15,683 bases of DNA from JBCBXA01 sp039816825 (GTDB taxonomy: Bacteria > Pseudomonadota > Alphaproteobacteria > Rhizobiales > Rhizobiaceae), in NCBI GenBank assembly GCA_039816825.1, contig JBCBXA010000068.1, positions 1 through 15,683 on the forward strand, read 5' to 3'. Within the stretch, counting starts at the first letter, position 1, and each line of letters starts with the position of its first letter. The translations under genes and the position numbers were made by a program. The notes under the pieces were generated by a model. It searched no databases. It was not told the DNA's origin and saw only the letters and a program-made list of their open reading frames with translations. Positions 1 through 6,499 of the stretch are shown in pieces.

Positions 1-68
1 TGCGCTTCGCCATCCGCGAAGGCGGCCGCACCGTCGGTGCAGGCATCGTCGCATCCATTATTGAGTAG
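1..68 (+). CDS. tuf: Elongation factor Tu, C-terminal end (partial)
   Basis: Only the last 21 codons and the TAG stop (66-68) lie in the window; the reading frame starts at base 3. The visible peptide contains RFAIREGGRTVGAG followed by IVASIIE, which is the nearly invariant end of the third beta-barrel domain of EF-Tu. EF-Tu is the cytoplasmic GTPase that delivers aminoacyl-tRNA to the ribosomal A site. Its position just before rpsJ is the usual alphaproteobacterial arrangement in which the str operon (rpsL-rpsG-fusA-tuf) joins the S10 operon. The GTPase domain is outside the window, so only the family assignment can be made. Many alphaproteobacteria carry a second tuf copy elsewhere. Confidence 0.96.
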   Translation, partial: RFAIREGGRTVGAGIVASIIE

Positions 69-95
69 TTTGAACCCAAAACCGAATAGCGGGGA

Positions 96-129
96 GGGGC
101 CGGTGGCTCTCTAAGCCAGACCCGGCCCC
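96..129 (+). promoter_or_regulatory. Hairpin between tuf and rpsJ
   Basis: GGGGCCGG (96-103) pairs with CCGGCCCC (122-129), and inside it TGGCT (104-108) pairs with AGCCA (114-118) around a 5-nt loop, leaving a 3-nt bulge (119-121). No T-run follows, so it is a poor intrinsic terminator. It sits in the 87-nt gap before rpsJ, where the S10 leader, the target of L4 autoregulation, lies in E. coli. A role in regulation or RNA processing is inferred from position only. Confidence 0.5.
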
Positions 130-155
130 GCTCCTCAAAAGAAGGTGCTGTTCCT

Positions 156-464
156 ATGAACGGACAAAACATCCGCATCCGGTTGAAGGCGTTCGACCAC
201 CGTATCCTCGATACGTCGACCCGCGAGATCGTTTCCACCGCCAAGCGCACCGGTGCATCGGTTCGTGGCCCCGTGCCACTTCCAACCCGCATTGAGCGCT
301 ACACGGTGAACCGCTCTCCACACGTGAACAAAAAGAGCCGCGAGCAGTTTGAAATGCGTACGCATAAACGCCTGCTCGATATCGTTGACCCAACCCCACA
401 GACAGTAGACGCGTTGATGAAGCTCGATCTTGCTGCCGGTGTGGATGTCGAGATCAAGCTCTAA
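156..464 (+). CDS. rpsJ: 30S ribosomal protein S10 (uS10)
   Basis: This 102-residue protein is a full-length uS10, a component of the 30S head; in many bacteria it also acts as NusE in antitermination with NusB. The sequence opens with NIRIRLKAFDHRILD and carries the family signature GPVPLPTRIERYTV near residues 38-51, followed by a long loop with SPHVNKKSREQFEMRTHKR that reaches into the head of the subunit. Length matches the usual 100-105 residues. The ATG at 156 is preceded by GAAGG (141-145). It is separated from tuf by 87 nt and from rplC by 96 nt, both gaps holding inverted repeats, so it may be expressed partly on its own. Identification is secure. Confidence 0.99.
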   Translation: MNGQNIRIRLKAFDHRILDTSTREIVSTAKRTGASVRGPVPLPTRIERYTVNRSPHVNKKSREQFEMRTHKRLLDIVDPTPQTVDALMKLDLAAGVDVEIKL

Positions 465-505
465 CTCGCTTCTGGCAATCCCGCTCCCTGATGGGGGCAG
501 AGCCC

Positions 506-541
506 TCCGGCAAGTCTCACGTTCGTGAAACCAAGGCCGGA
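506..541 (+). promoter_or_regulatory. Inverted repeat in the rpsJ-rplC gap
   Basis: TCCGGC (506-511) pairs with GCCGGA (536-541), enclosing a small TCAC/GTGA stem (517-520 with 525-528) that could form an inner hairpin. The structure ends just before the AAGG ribosome binding site of rplC (548-551), so it could affect initiation there. No T-run follows. Function is unknown. Confidence 0.35.
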
Positions 542-560
542 GATAAAAAGGAAAAGAACA

Positions 561-1397
561 ATGCGCTCTGGCGTTATTGCACAAAAGGTCGGCATGACAC
601 GGGTCTTCAATGAAGACGGCGTGACAGTGCCTGTGACCGTCCTGAAAATGGACAAGGTGCAGGTTGTCTCGACCCGCACACAAGAGAAGAACGGCTACAC
701 GGCAGTGCAGCTTGGTGCCGGCACCGCAAAGGTGAAGAACGTCTCCAAACCCATGCGCGGTCACTTTGCGGCCACCAAGATTGAGCCCAAGCGCAAGCTG
801 GCTGAATTCCGGGTGACCGAGGACAATATGCTGGAGCCAGGCATGGAGCTGATCGCGGCTCACTATCTGCCAGGCCAGTATGTGGACATTACCGGCACGA
901 CCATTGGTAAGGGTTTTGCCGGCGCCATGAAGCGTCACAATTTTGGTGGTCTTCGGGCTTCCCACGGTGTCTCGATTTCGCACCGCTCGCATGGTTCGAC
1001 CGGTCAGTGTCAGGATCCGGGTAAGGTCTTCAAAGGCAAGAAGATGGCCGGCCACATGGGTAATACCCGCGTGACAACGCAGAACATTCAGGTGGTGTCC
1101 GTTGATGTGGATCGCGGCCTCGTTTTGGTGAAGGGCGCTGTGCCTGGTCCAAAAGGTGGCTGGGTGACCGTCAAAGACGCCATCAAGAAAGCACTTCCTG
1201 AGGAAGCCATGAAGCCAGCCGGTCTTCGTCGCTTCGAAGAGGAAGCCAAGGCTGCAGCTGAAGAAGCTGAACAGGCCATGGCTGAAGAGGCTGAAGCAGC
1301 GATTGCAGAGGCTCAGGCCGCCGAGCAGGCTGCTGCCGAGGAAGCCGCTGCGGAGATTGCGGCTGACGAAGCCAAGAATGAAGGGGGCGACCAGTAA
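561..1397 (+). CDS. rplC: 50S ribosomal protein L3 (uL3) with an acidic C-terminal extension
   Basis: uL3 is an early-assembly 23S rRNA-binding protein near the peptidyl transferase centre. Residues 1 to about 210 are the family core: MRSGVIAQKVGMTRVF at the start, then HGSTGQCQDPGKVFKGKKM (144-162), the loop that in E. coli carries the glutamine methylated by PrmB. The total of 278 residues is well above the roughly 210 of E. coli; the excess is a tail from about 215 to 278 made mostly of Ala and Glu, likely an acidic helix. The ATG at 561 is chosen because AAGG (548-551) precedes it and the family begins here; an in-frame GTG at 525 would add 12 non-conserved residues. The TAA stop shares its last base with the rplD ATG, implying translational coupling. 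Confidence 0.98.
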   Translation: MRSGVIAQKVGMTRVFNEDGVTVPVTVLKMDKVQVVSTRTQEKNGYTAVQLGAGTAKVKNVSKPMRGHFAATKIEPKRKLAEFRVTEDNMLEPGMELIAAHYLPGQYVDITGTTIGKGFAGAMKRHNFGGLRASHGVSISHRSHGSTGQCQDPGKVFKGKKMAGHMGNTRVTTQNIQVVSVDVDRGLVLVKGAVPGPKGGWVTVKDAIKKALPEEAMKPAGLRRFEEEAKAAAEEAEQAMAEEAEAAIAEAQAAEQAAAEEAAAEIAADEAKNEGGDQ

Positions 1398-2038
1398 TGG
1401 ACATCGCAGTCAAAACGATCGACGGCGGTGACGCAGGCAAACTGAAAGTGTCGGACGACATTTTCGGCCTCGAGCCCCGCGAAGACATCATCGCTCGCAT
1501 GGTGAAGTATCAACTGGCCAAGCGTCGGCAGGGCACTCACCAGGCCAAGAAGCGTGCGGATATCGCCCGCACCGGTGCGAAGATGTACCGTCAGAAGGGT
1601 ACGGGGCGCGCTCGTCACTCCTCTGCACGGGCGCCGCAGTTCCGTGGTGGTGGTAAGGCTTTCGGCCCCGTCAGCCGCGATCACAGCCATGACCTTCCCA
1701 AGAAGGTCCGCGCGCTGGCGCTGAAGCATGCTCTGTCCGCCAAGGCTGCGGCCGGCACCCTTGTGGTGGTGGACGATGCCAAAGCTGCCGATCACAAGAC
1801 AACAGCTTTGCGCTCAACATTGAACAAGGCTGGTCTGACCAACGCCCTGATCATTGGTGGTGCGGAGATCGACACGAACTTTGAGCGCGCTGCTCGCAAC
1901 ATCCCACACCTCGATGTGCTGCCAGTGCAGGGCATCAATGTGTATGACATGCTGCGCCGCGATACTCTGGTTCTCACCAAAGCTGCGGTGGAAGCCATTG
2001 AAGCGCGCTTCACCAAAACCGATGGAGCCGCCAAATGA
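1397..2038 (+). CDS. rplD: 50S ribosomal protein L4 (uL4)
   Basis: This 213-residue protein is uL4, which binds 23S rRNA and whose extended loop lines the polypeptide exit tunnel. The loop is visible as GAKMYRQKGTGRARHSS and APQFRGGGKAFGP (about residues 60-90), with the conserved basic and glycine-rich tunnel residues. The globular domain follows, ending in the QGINVYDMLRRDTLVLTKAA segment typical of the family. In E. coli, L4 represses its own operon by binding the S10 leader; whether that occurs here is unknown. Its start overlaps the rplC stop by one base with GAAGGGGG (1380-1387) as binding site, and its end overlaps the start of rplW by 4 nt. Confidence 0.99.
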   Translation: MDIAVKTIDGGDAGKLKVSDDIFGLEPREDIIARMVKYQLAKRRQGTHQAKKRADIARTGAKMYRQKGTGRARHSSARAPQFRGGGKAFGPVSRDHSHDLPKKVRALALKHALSAKAAAGTLVVVDDAKAADHKTTALRSTLNKAGLTNALIIGGAEIDTNFERAARNIPHLDVLPVQGINVYDMLRRDTLVLTKAAVEAIEARFTKTDGAAK

Positions 2039-2328
2039 GCGCACTTCGGCACTATGATGTGATCGTCGCTCCGGTGATCACTGAAAAAGCAACTTATGCG
2101 TCCGAGCAGAACCAAGTGATGTTCGACGTTGCCCGTGACGCCACCAAGCCTGAAATCAAGGCTGCCGTGGAAGGTCTGTTCGGCGTGAAGGTGAAAGCCG
2201 TCAACACGCTGAACCGTAAGGGTAAGGTCAAGCGTTTCCGCGGTGTGATCGGGAAACAGAACGACGTGAAAAAAGCGATCGTCACACTCGCCGATGGTGA
2301 ATCCATCGACGTGACGACCGGCTTGTAA
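2035..2328 (+). CDS. rplW: 50S ribosomal protein L23 (uL23)
   Basis: uL23 sits at the exit of the polypeptide tunnel, where it docks trigger factor, SRP and the Sec translocon. The 97-residue product shows the family features in order: YDVIVAPVITEKAT (N-terminal strand and helix), DATKPEIKAAVEGLFGVKV (the conserved second half of the fold) and the basic loop NTLNRKGKVKRFRG. Length is typical. The ATG overlaps the rplD stop in an ATGA-type 4-nt overlap, with GGAG at 2024-2027 as the ribosome binding site inside rplD, so translation is probably coupled to L4. Confidence 0.99.
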   Translation: MSALRHYDVIVAPVITEKATYASEQNQVMFDVARDATKPEIKAAVEGLFGVKVKAVNTLNRKGKVKRFRGVIGKQNDVKKAIVTLADGESIDVTTGL

Positions 2329-2339
2329 GGGGCGCTGAT

Positions 2340-3179
2340 ATGGCACTCAAAACATTCAAACCGACGACCCCAGGCCAGCGCCAGCTGGTTATCGTCGACC
2401 GCTCCGCCCTGTATAAGGGTAAGCCGGTCAAGAGCCTCACCGAGGGTCTGACGAAGTCTGGTGGTCGTAACAATGCGGGTCGTATCACAGCGCGTCGTCG
2501 CGGTGGTGGTCACAAGCGTACCTACCGCATGGTGGACTTCAAGCGTCGTAAGTTCGACGTGGAAGGCACTGTTGTGCGCCTCGAGTACGATCCAAACCGG
2601 ACTGCCTTTATCGCGCTGATCGGCTATGCCGATGGTGAGCAGGCCTACATCCTGGCTCCTCAGCGTTTGGCTGCCGGTGACAAGGTGATCGCTTCCCTCA
2701 GCGGCGCCGACGTGAAGCCGGGCAATGCCATGCCTCTCAAGACCATCCCGGTCGGCTCCATCATCCACAATGTCGAGATGAAGCCGGAGAAGGGTGGCCA
2801 GATTGCCCGCTCCGCCGGTGCTTATGTCCAGCTTGTGGGCCGCGATGGTGTTTATGCCATCCTGCGCCTGAAGTCTGGAGAGCAGCGTTTGATCCACGGC
2901 GAGTGCATGGCTACCATCGGTGCCGTGTCAAACCCGGACAATTCCAACACCAATAAGGGTAAGGCCGGTCGCAATCGTTGGCTCGGCCGTCGTCCATCGG
3001 TTCGCGGTGTCGCCATGAACCCGGTCGATCACCCACATGGTGGTGGTGAGGGTCGTACGTCCGGTGGTCGCCATCCGGTGACGCCTTGGGGTAAGCCCAC
3101 AAAAGGCAAGCGCACGCGCTCCAACAAGACCACTGATAAGTTCATCATGCGCTCGCGCCATCAGCGCAAGAAGAAGTAG
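2340..3179 (+). CDS. rplB: 50S ribosomal protein L2 (uL2)
   Basis: uL2 is one of the most conserved 23S rRNA-binding proteins, needed for subunit association and for a functional peptidyl transferase centre. The 279-residue product has the expected length and order: an N-terminal LKTFKPTTPGQRQ segment, SGGRNNAGRITARRRGGG near residues 40-57, an OB-like and SH3-like middle, and the C-terminal signature GVAMNPVDHPHGGGEG followed by SGGRHPVTPWGKPTKG that contains the essential histidine of the family. The ATG follows rplW by 11 nt with a good AAGGGG (2327-2332). Nothing unusual was seen. Confidence 0.99.
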   Translation: MALKTFKPTTPGQRQLVIVDRSALYKGKPVKSLTEGLTKSGGRNNAGRITARRRGGGHKRTYRMVDFKRRKFDVEGTVVRLEYDPNRTAFIALIGYADGEQAYILAPQRLAAGDKVIASLSGADVKPGNAMPLKTIPVGSIIHNVEMKPEKGGQIARSAGAYVQLVGRDGVYAILRLKSGEQRLIHGECMATIGAVSNPDNSNTNKGKAGRNRWLGRRPSVRGVAMNPVDHPHGGGEGRTSGGRHPVTPWGKPTKGKRTRSNKTTDKFIMRSRHQRKKK

Positions 3180-3189
3180 GTAGAAACGT

Positions 3190-3468
3190 ATGTCCCGTTC
3201 CGTTTGGAAAGGCCCGTTTGTTGACGGCTATCTGTTGAAGAAAGCCGAAGCTGCACGGGAATCCGGCCGCAACCAGGTGATCAAAACCTGGAGCCGCCGC
3301 TCCACCATCATGCCCCAGTTCGTGGGTCTGACCTTTGGTGTCTACAATGGTCAGAAGCACATCCCGGTGAACGTCTCTGAAGAGATGGTTGGCCACAAGC
3401 TGGGCGAATTCTCCCCAACCCGTACCTATTATGGTCACGGCGCGGACAAGAAAGCCAAGCGGAGATAA
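3190..3468 (+). CDS. rpsS: 30S ribosomal protein S19 (uS19)
   Basis: uS19 lies in the 30S head, binds S13 and helps bridge the subunits and position P-site tRNA. The 92-residue protein begins SRSVWKGPFVDGYLLKK and continues with WSRRSTIMPQFVGLTFGVYNG and a C-terminal GEFSPTRTYYGHGADKK, all diagnostic for the family, and the length is standard. The start lies 10 nt after the rplB stop. The only visible Shine-Dalgarno match is a weak AGG at 3178-3180, so initiation may rely on termination of rplB translation. Confidence 0.99.
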   Translation: MSRSVWKGPFVDGYLLKKAEAARESGRNQVIKTWSRRSTIMPQFVGLTFGVYNGQKHIPVNVSEEMVGHKLGEFSPTRTYYGHGADKKAKRR

Positions 3469-3470
3469 TC

Positions 3471-3851
3471 ATGGGTCAAGCCAAGCGCGAACGCGCCCTC
3501 GCAGACAATGAGGCGCAGGCGGTCACCCGCATGATCCGTACCTCGCCGCAGAAACTGAACCTTGTAGCGGAGCTGATCCGCGGCAAGAAGGTGGACTCGG
3601 CTCTTGCAGATCTCGAGTTCTCCCGCAAACGCATTGCCGGCACTGTGCGCAAGACGCTTCAGTCCGCTATCGCGAACGCTGAGAACAATCACGACCTCGA
3701 CGTGGACAGCCTCGTCGTCGCTGAAGCCTATGTCGGCAAGGCCATGGTCATGAAGCGTTTCATGGCCAGAGGTCGCGGTAAGTCGAGCCGTATTTTGAAG
3801 CCATTTTCGCACCTGACGATTATCGTGCGTGAACAAGAAGAGGCAGCGTAA
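3471..3851 (+). CDS. rplV: 50S ribosomal protein L22 (uL22)
   Basis: uL22 contacts all domains of 23S rRNA, and its long beta-hairpin lines the exit tunnel near the constriction, where mutations can give macrolide resistance in other bacteria. The product has 126 residues, with the conserved RTSPQKLNLVAELIRGKKV near residue 23 and the hairpin region VGKAMVMKRFMARGRGKSS near residues 85-103; no deletion is visible in the hairpin. The ATG is 2 nt after the rpsS stop with GGAG at 3461-3464. The stop TAA shares a base with the rpsC ATG. Confidence 0.99.
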   Translation: MGQAKRERALADNEAQAVTRMIRTSPQKLNLVAELIRGKKVDSALADLEFSRKRIAGTVRKTLQSAIANAENNHDLDVDSLVVAEAYVGKAMVMKRFMARGRGKSSRILKPFSHLTIIVREQEEAA

Positions 3852-4579
3852 TGGGTCAGAAGATCAATCCGATTGGCCTGCGCCTCGGTATCAACCGCAC
3901 TTGGGACAGCCGTTGGTTCGCCAACAAGGGTGAGTATGGCTCGCTGCTGGCTGAAGACCTGCGTATCCGCACCTACCTTGAGAAAGAGCTGAAGGCAGCT
4001 TCCGTCTCCAAGGTCGTGATCGAACGCCCTCACAAGAAATGCCGCGTCACCATTCATGCCGGTCGGCCAGGTCTGATCATCGGTAAGAAGGGCGCTGATA
4101 TTGAGCGCCTGCGCCGCAAGCTCGGCCAGATGACGTCTTCGGAAGTGCACATCAATATCGTTGAGATCCGCAAGCCAGAGATCGATGCGACGATTGTGGC
4201 CCAGTCCATCGCCCAGCAGCTCGAGCGTCGTGTTGCTTTCCGCCGCGCCATGAAGCGCGCGGTGCAGAACGCCATCCGACTGGGCGCTGAGGGTATCCGT
4301 ATCAATTGCGGTGGCCGTTTGGGTGGTGCAGAGATTGCGCGGACCGAATGGTATCGTGAGGGGCGTGTGCCACTTCACACCTTGCGTGCGGACGTGGACT
4401 ACGGTACCGCCGAAGCCGAAACGGCCTACGGCATTTGTGGTGTTAAAGTCTGGATCTTCAAAGGCGAAATCCTTGAGCATGATCCGATGGCTTCCGAAAA
4501 GCGTGCTGCCGCCGCATCTGAAGGCGGCGCACCTGGTGGCCGCGGACCACGCCGTGAACGTGAGGGTGCCCGCGCTTAG
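3851..4579 (+). CDS. rpsC: 30S ribosomal protein S3 (uS3)
   Basis: uS3 forms part of the mRNA entry channel of the 30S subunit and contributes to unwinding of mRNA structure. The 242-residue product begins MGQKINPIGLRLGINRTWDS, carries a KH domain with the GXXG motif in GLIIGKKGADIERLRRK (about residues 74-90), and then the C-terminal alpha/beta domain with GRLGGAEIARTEWYREGRV. The last 25 residues are Gly, Ala and Arg rich and of low complexity, as is common for alphaproteobacterial S3. It overlaps rplV by one base. An 80-nt gap with a very stable hairpin follows, so transcript or translation levels may change after this gene. Confidence 0.99.
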   Translation: MGQKINPIGLRLGINRTWDSRWFANKGEYGSLLAEDLRIRTYLEKELKAASVSKVVIERPHKKCRVTIHAGRPGLIIGKKGADIERLRRKLGQMTSSEVHINIVEIRKPEIDATIVAQSIAQQLERRVAFRRAMKRAVQNAIRLGAEGIRINCGGRLGGAEIARTEWYREGRVPLHTLRADVDYGTAEAETAYGICGVKVWIFKGEILEHDPMASEKRAAAASEGGAPGGRGPRREREGARA

Positions 4580-4607
4580 CGGACACCGTCAAAATCCATA
4601 GGTTTAC

Positions 4608-4637
4608 TATCGGCGCTGGCTTCGGCCGGCGTCGGTG
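4608..4637 (+). promoter_or_regulatory. 13-bp stem with UUCG loop before rplP
   Basis: GGCGCTGGC (4612-4620) pairs along its whole length with GCCGGCGTC (4625-4633) around a TTCG loop closed by C-G, the extra-stable tetraloop form. Four more pairs (4608-4611 with 4634-4637, two of them G-U) extend it to 13 bp. No T-run follows. It sits between rpsC and rplP, 22 nt before the rplP ATG. A role as processing stop, RNA-stability element or translational control site is inferred. Confidence 0.6.
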
Positions 4638-4659
4638 CATGAAACGAAAGTAAATTAGA

Positions 4660-5073
4660 ATGCTGCAGCCAAAGCGCACCAAATTCCGAAAGCAGCACAA
4701 GGGTCGCATCCATGGCCTCGCCAAGGGTGGAACCAAGCTGAATTTCGGATCTTACGGCCTTAAGGCCCTTGAGCCTGATCGGGTGAACGCCCGTCAGATC
4801 GAGGCTGCCCGTCGTGCCATCACACGTTCCATGAAGCGTCAGGGGCGCGTGTGGATTCGTATTTTCCCCGATCTGCCTGTGACGTCGAAACCAACTGAGG
4901 TTCGCATGGGTAAGGGTAAGGGCTCCGTCGATTATTGGGCCGCTCGCGTTAAGCCGGGCCGCATCATGTTCGAGATCGATGGCGTTAGTGAATCCGTAGC
5001 TCGCGAGGCATTGTCCCTCGGCGCTGCGAAACTTTCGGTCAAAACGCGCTTTGTGCAGCGCATTGCCGACTAA
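4660..5073 (+). CDS. rplP: 50S ribosomal protein L16 (uL16)
   Basis: uL16 binds late in 50S assembly and contacts A-site tRNA. The 137-residue product has the family hallmarks: MLQPKRTKFRKQHKGRIHG at the N-terminus, RVWIRIFPDLPVTSKP with the loop arginine region that is hydroxylated in E. coli, and VRMGKGKGSVDYWAARVKPG near residues 77-96. Length is standard. The ATG has no clear Shine-Dalgarno sequence; only A-rich DNA and a weak GAAAG (about 4646-4650) lie upstream. A 4-codon in-frame mini-ORF (ATG at 4639, TAA at 4651-4653) ends just before it. Together with the preceding hairpin this makes its initiation region unusual in this cluster. Confidence 0.99.
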   Translation: MLQPKRTKFRKQHKGRIHGLAKGGTKLNFGSYGLKALEPDRVNARQIEAARRAITRSMKRQGRVWIRIFPDLPVTSKPTEVRMGKGKGSVDYWAARVKPGRIMFEIDGVSESVAREALSLGAAKLSVKTRFVQRIAD

Positions 5074-5085
5074 GGAGTGATTGTT

Positions 5086-5301
5086 ATGAAAGCTTCCGAA
5101 GTTCGCGCCATGTCGCTCGACGAATTGACCACCAAACTGACCGACCTGAAGAAAGAGCAGTTCAATCTGCGCTTTCAGCGGGCTACCGGACAGCTTGAAA
5201 ACACCGCTCGGGTTCGTCAGGTGCGCCGCGATATCGCTCGCATCCAGACCATCGCCGGCGAAAAACGCACCGCCACCGCTGCCGACAACGCAGCAAATTA
5301 A
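5086..5301 (+). CDS. rpmC: 50S ribosomal protein L29 (uL29)
   Basis: uL29 is a small two-helix protein beside L23 at the tunnel exit. The 71-residue product shows the typical MKASEVRAMSLDELTTKL start, the KKEQFNLRFQRATGQLEN core (residues about 24-41) and a second basic helix, with a short Ala- and Thr-rich tail. The ATG at 5086 is chosen because a full AAGGAG (5072-5077), overlapping the rplP stop, lies 8 nt upstream and family members begin MKA; an in-frame GTG at 5077 would overlap that binding site. It follows rplP by 12 nt. Confidence 0.98.
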   Translation: MKASEVRAMSLDELTTKLTDLKKEQFNLRFQRATGQLENTARVRQVRRDIARIQTIAGEKRTATAADNAAN

Positions 5302-5341
5302 GGCCTAGCCAACGCTGGTCTTACGGCGTAAGGAACACGAA

Positions 5342-5581
5342 ATGCCAAAACGCATCCTTCAGGGCACCGTGGTGTCTGACAAGAGTGACAAAACCGTTGT
5401 GGTGAAGGTGGAGCGTCGCTTTACCCATCCGCTGTTCAAAAAAACGGTTCGTCGTTCGAAGAACTACAAGGCGCATGACGCCAATAACGAATTCAAGGCC
5501 GGCGATCAGGTCTCCATTCAGGAGTGTGCGCCGATCTCGAAACACAAAAGCTGGGTTGTGTTGGAAAAAGTGACGGCTTAG
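5342..5581 (+). CDS. rpsQ: 30S ribosomal protein S17 (uS17)
   Basis: uS17 is a primary 16S rRNA-binding protein of the 30S body with an OB fold. The 79-residue product begins MPKRILQGTVVSDKSDKTVVV and carries RRFTHPLFKKTVRRSKNYKAHD, the conserved loop and strand pair of the family, then IQECAPISKHKSWVVLEKV. It is preceded by AAGGAA and ends the S10 region. A 6-bp hairpin (5572-5586) spans its TAG stop, and a 224-nt gap follows before rplN, which corresponds to the S10/spc operon boundary in E. coli. Confidence 0.99.
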   Translation: MPKRILQGTVVSDKSDKTVVVKVERRFTHPLFKKTVRRSKNYKAHDANNEFKAGDQVSIQECAPISKHKSWVVLEKVTA

Positions 5582-5805
5582 CCGTCTGCCTTTCCAAGAC
5601 CCTCCCAGGGCAGGCGAGGGGGCCGCGGCTCCCTTACCAACAAACAGCCGGATAGGTCGTGAGGGTTTGCCCGAGCGGTTTGGAAGGTGCCAGGAAAACG
5701 GCCTCTCACACGGCTTGTCGGTTTTTGAGCCTGCGTTCGCGCGGGCTTCACGCTGTTTCAGCGACTGATTGGCTGGTTTGAGGCTCAACAAGAAGAGACA
5801 GAAGC
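5582..5805. other. Long rpsQ-rplN gap (S10/spc boundary)
   Basis: This 224-nt stretch has no plausible gene. It contains a hairpin across the rpsQ stop (GACGGC 5572-5577 with GCCGTC 5581-5586), a CCCTC/GAGGG pair near 5600-5625, and a TTCG-capped hairpin at 5727-5748. I saw no convincing -35/-10 pair and no terminator with a T-run. The E. coli spc operon starts at rplN with its own promoter, so a promoter here is plausible, but the sequence does not show one clearly. Confidence 0.5.
5727..5748 (+). promoter_or_regulatory. TTCG-capped hairpin upstream of rplN
   Basis: AGCCTGCG (5728-5735) pairs with CGCGGGCT (5740-5747) around TTCG, with one G-U pair inside and one further G-U pair at the base (5727 with 5748). 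It is preceded, not followed, by a T-run (5722-5726). It lies about 57 nt before the rplN ATG. On the opposite strand it would be followed by A-to-U sequence (AAAAAC read as RNA gives no U-run), so it is not a good terminator in either direction. Confidence 0.4.
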
Positions 5806-6174
5806 ATGATTCAGATGCAGAGCAATCTGGACGTGGCCGACAATTCCGGTGCGCGTCGCGTGATGTGCATCAAGGTTCTGGGCGGCTCCAAGCGCAAATA
5901 TGCGCATGTGGGCGACACCATTGTGGTGTCGGTCAAGGAAGCTATCCCCCGGGGCCGCGTGAAGAAGGGCGACGTTATGAAAGCCGTGGTGGTGCGTACC
6001 GCCAAGGATATTCGCCGCCCGGACGGTTCCGTGATCCGGTTCGATGGCAACGCCGCCGTTCTGGTCGACAACAAGATCGAGCCTGTCGGCACACGTATCT
6101 TTGGCCCTGTTCCGCGCGAGCTGCGTGGCAAGCGCCACATGAAAATCGTGTCCCTCGCTCCAGAAGTGCTGTGA
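5806..6174 (+). CDS. rplN: 50S ribosomal protein L14 (uL14)
   Basis: uL14 lies at the subunit interface of the 50S particle, contacts L19 and takes part in intersubunit bridging; it is also the docking site of the silencing factor RsfS. The 122-residue product is the standard length, beginning MIQMQSNLDVADNSGARRVM, with GDTIVVSVKEAIPRGRVKKG and the C-terminal GPVPRELRGKRHMKIVSLAPEV, all diagnostic. The ATG is preceded by a purine-rich AGAAGAGA. It opens the spc region after a 224-nt gap. Confidence 0.99.
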   Translation: MIQMQSNLDVADNSGARRVMCIKVLGGSKRKYAHVGDTIVVSVKEAIPRGRVKKGDVMKAVVVRTAKDIRRPDGSVIRFDGNAAVLVDNKIEPVGTRIFGPVPRELRGKRHMKIVSLAPEVL

Positions 6175-6184
6175 GGGCCAACTG

Positions 6185-6499
6185 ATGCAGAAGATCAGAA
6201 AAGGCGACACGGTAGTCGTTCTCACCGGCAAGGATAAGGGTCGCGAAGGCGAAGTCCTGTCCGTTCTGCCAAAAGACAATCGCGCTGTTGTGCGCGGCAT
6301 CAACATGGTCAAGCGCCACCAGCGCCAGACCGCTGCTGCTGAAGCCGGCATCATCAGCAAAGAAGCTGCCATCAACCTGTCCAACCTGGCGATCAAGGAT
6401 CCCAAGGATGGCAAGGCCACTCGCGTTGGCTTCAAGCTGAATGATGATGGCACCAAAGTGCGCGTTTCCAAACGTACGGGGGAAGTGATCAATGGCTGA
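6185..6499 (+). CDS. rplX: 50S ribosomal protein L24 (uL24)
   Basis: uL24 is an assembly initiator of the 50S subunit located near the tunnel exit. The 104-residue product begins MQKIRKGDTVVVLTGKDKG, which is the KOW motif, followed by VLPKDNRAVVRGINMVKRH and KDGKATRVGFKLNDDGTKVR as in other bacterial L24 proteins. It lies 10 nt after rplN with GAGGG (6173-6177) as binding site, and its last 8 nt overlap the start of rplE, so the two are probably translationally coupled. Confidence 0.99.
   Translation: MQKIRKGDTVVVLTGKDKGREGEVLSVLPKDNRAVVRGINMVKRHQRQTAAAEAGIISKEAAINLSNLAIKDPKDGKATRVGFKLNDDGTKVRVSKRTGEVING

Noticed and set aside
525..560. Upstream GTG start for rplC adding 12 residues
   Set aside because: The added residues span the ribosome binding site and are not part of the L3 family start; ATG 561 fits both.
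1240..1394. Low-complexity GCTGAAGA-type runs in rplC as a possible DNA repeat or CRISPR-like array
   Set aside because: Unit lengths are irregular, no spacers exist, and the pattern simply encodes the Ala/Glu tail.
5077..5085. Upstream GTG start for rpmC
   Set aside because: It overlaps the AAGGAG that serves the ATG at 5086.
5769..6185. 138-codon + strand frame overlapping rplN
   Set aside because: It reads rplN in another frame with no recognisable domain; the L14 frame is unmistakable.
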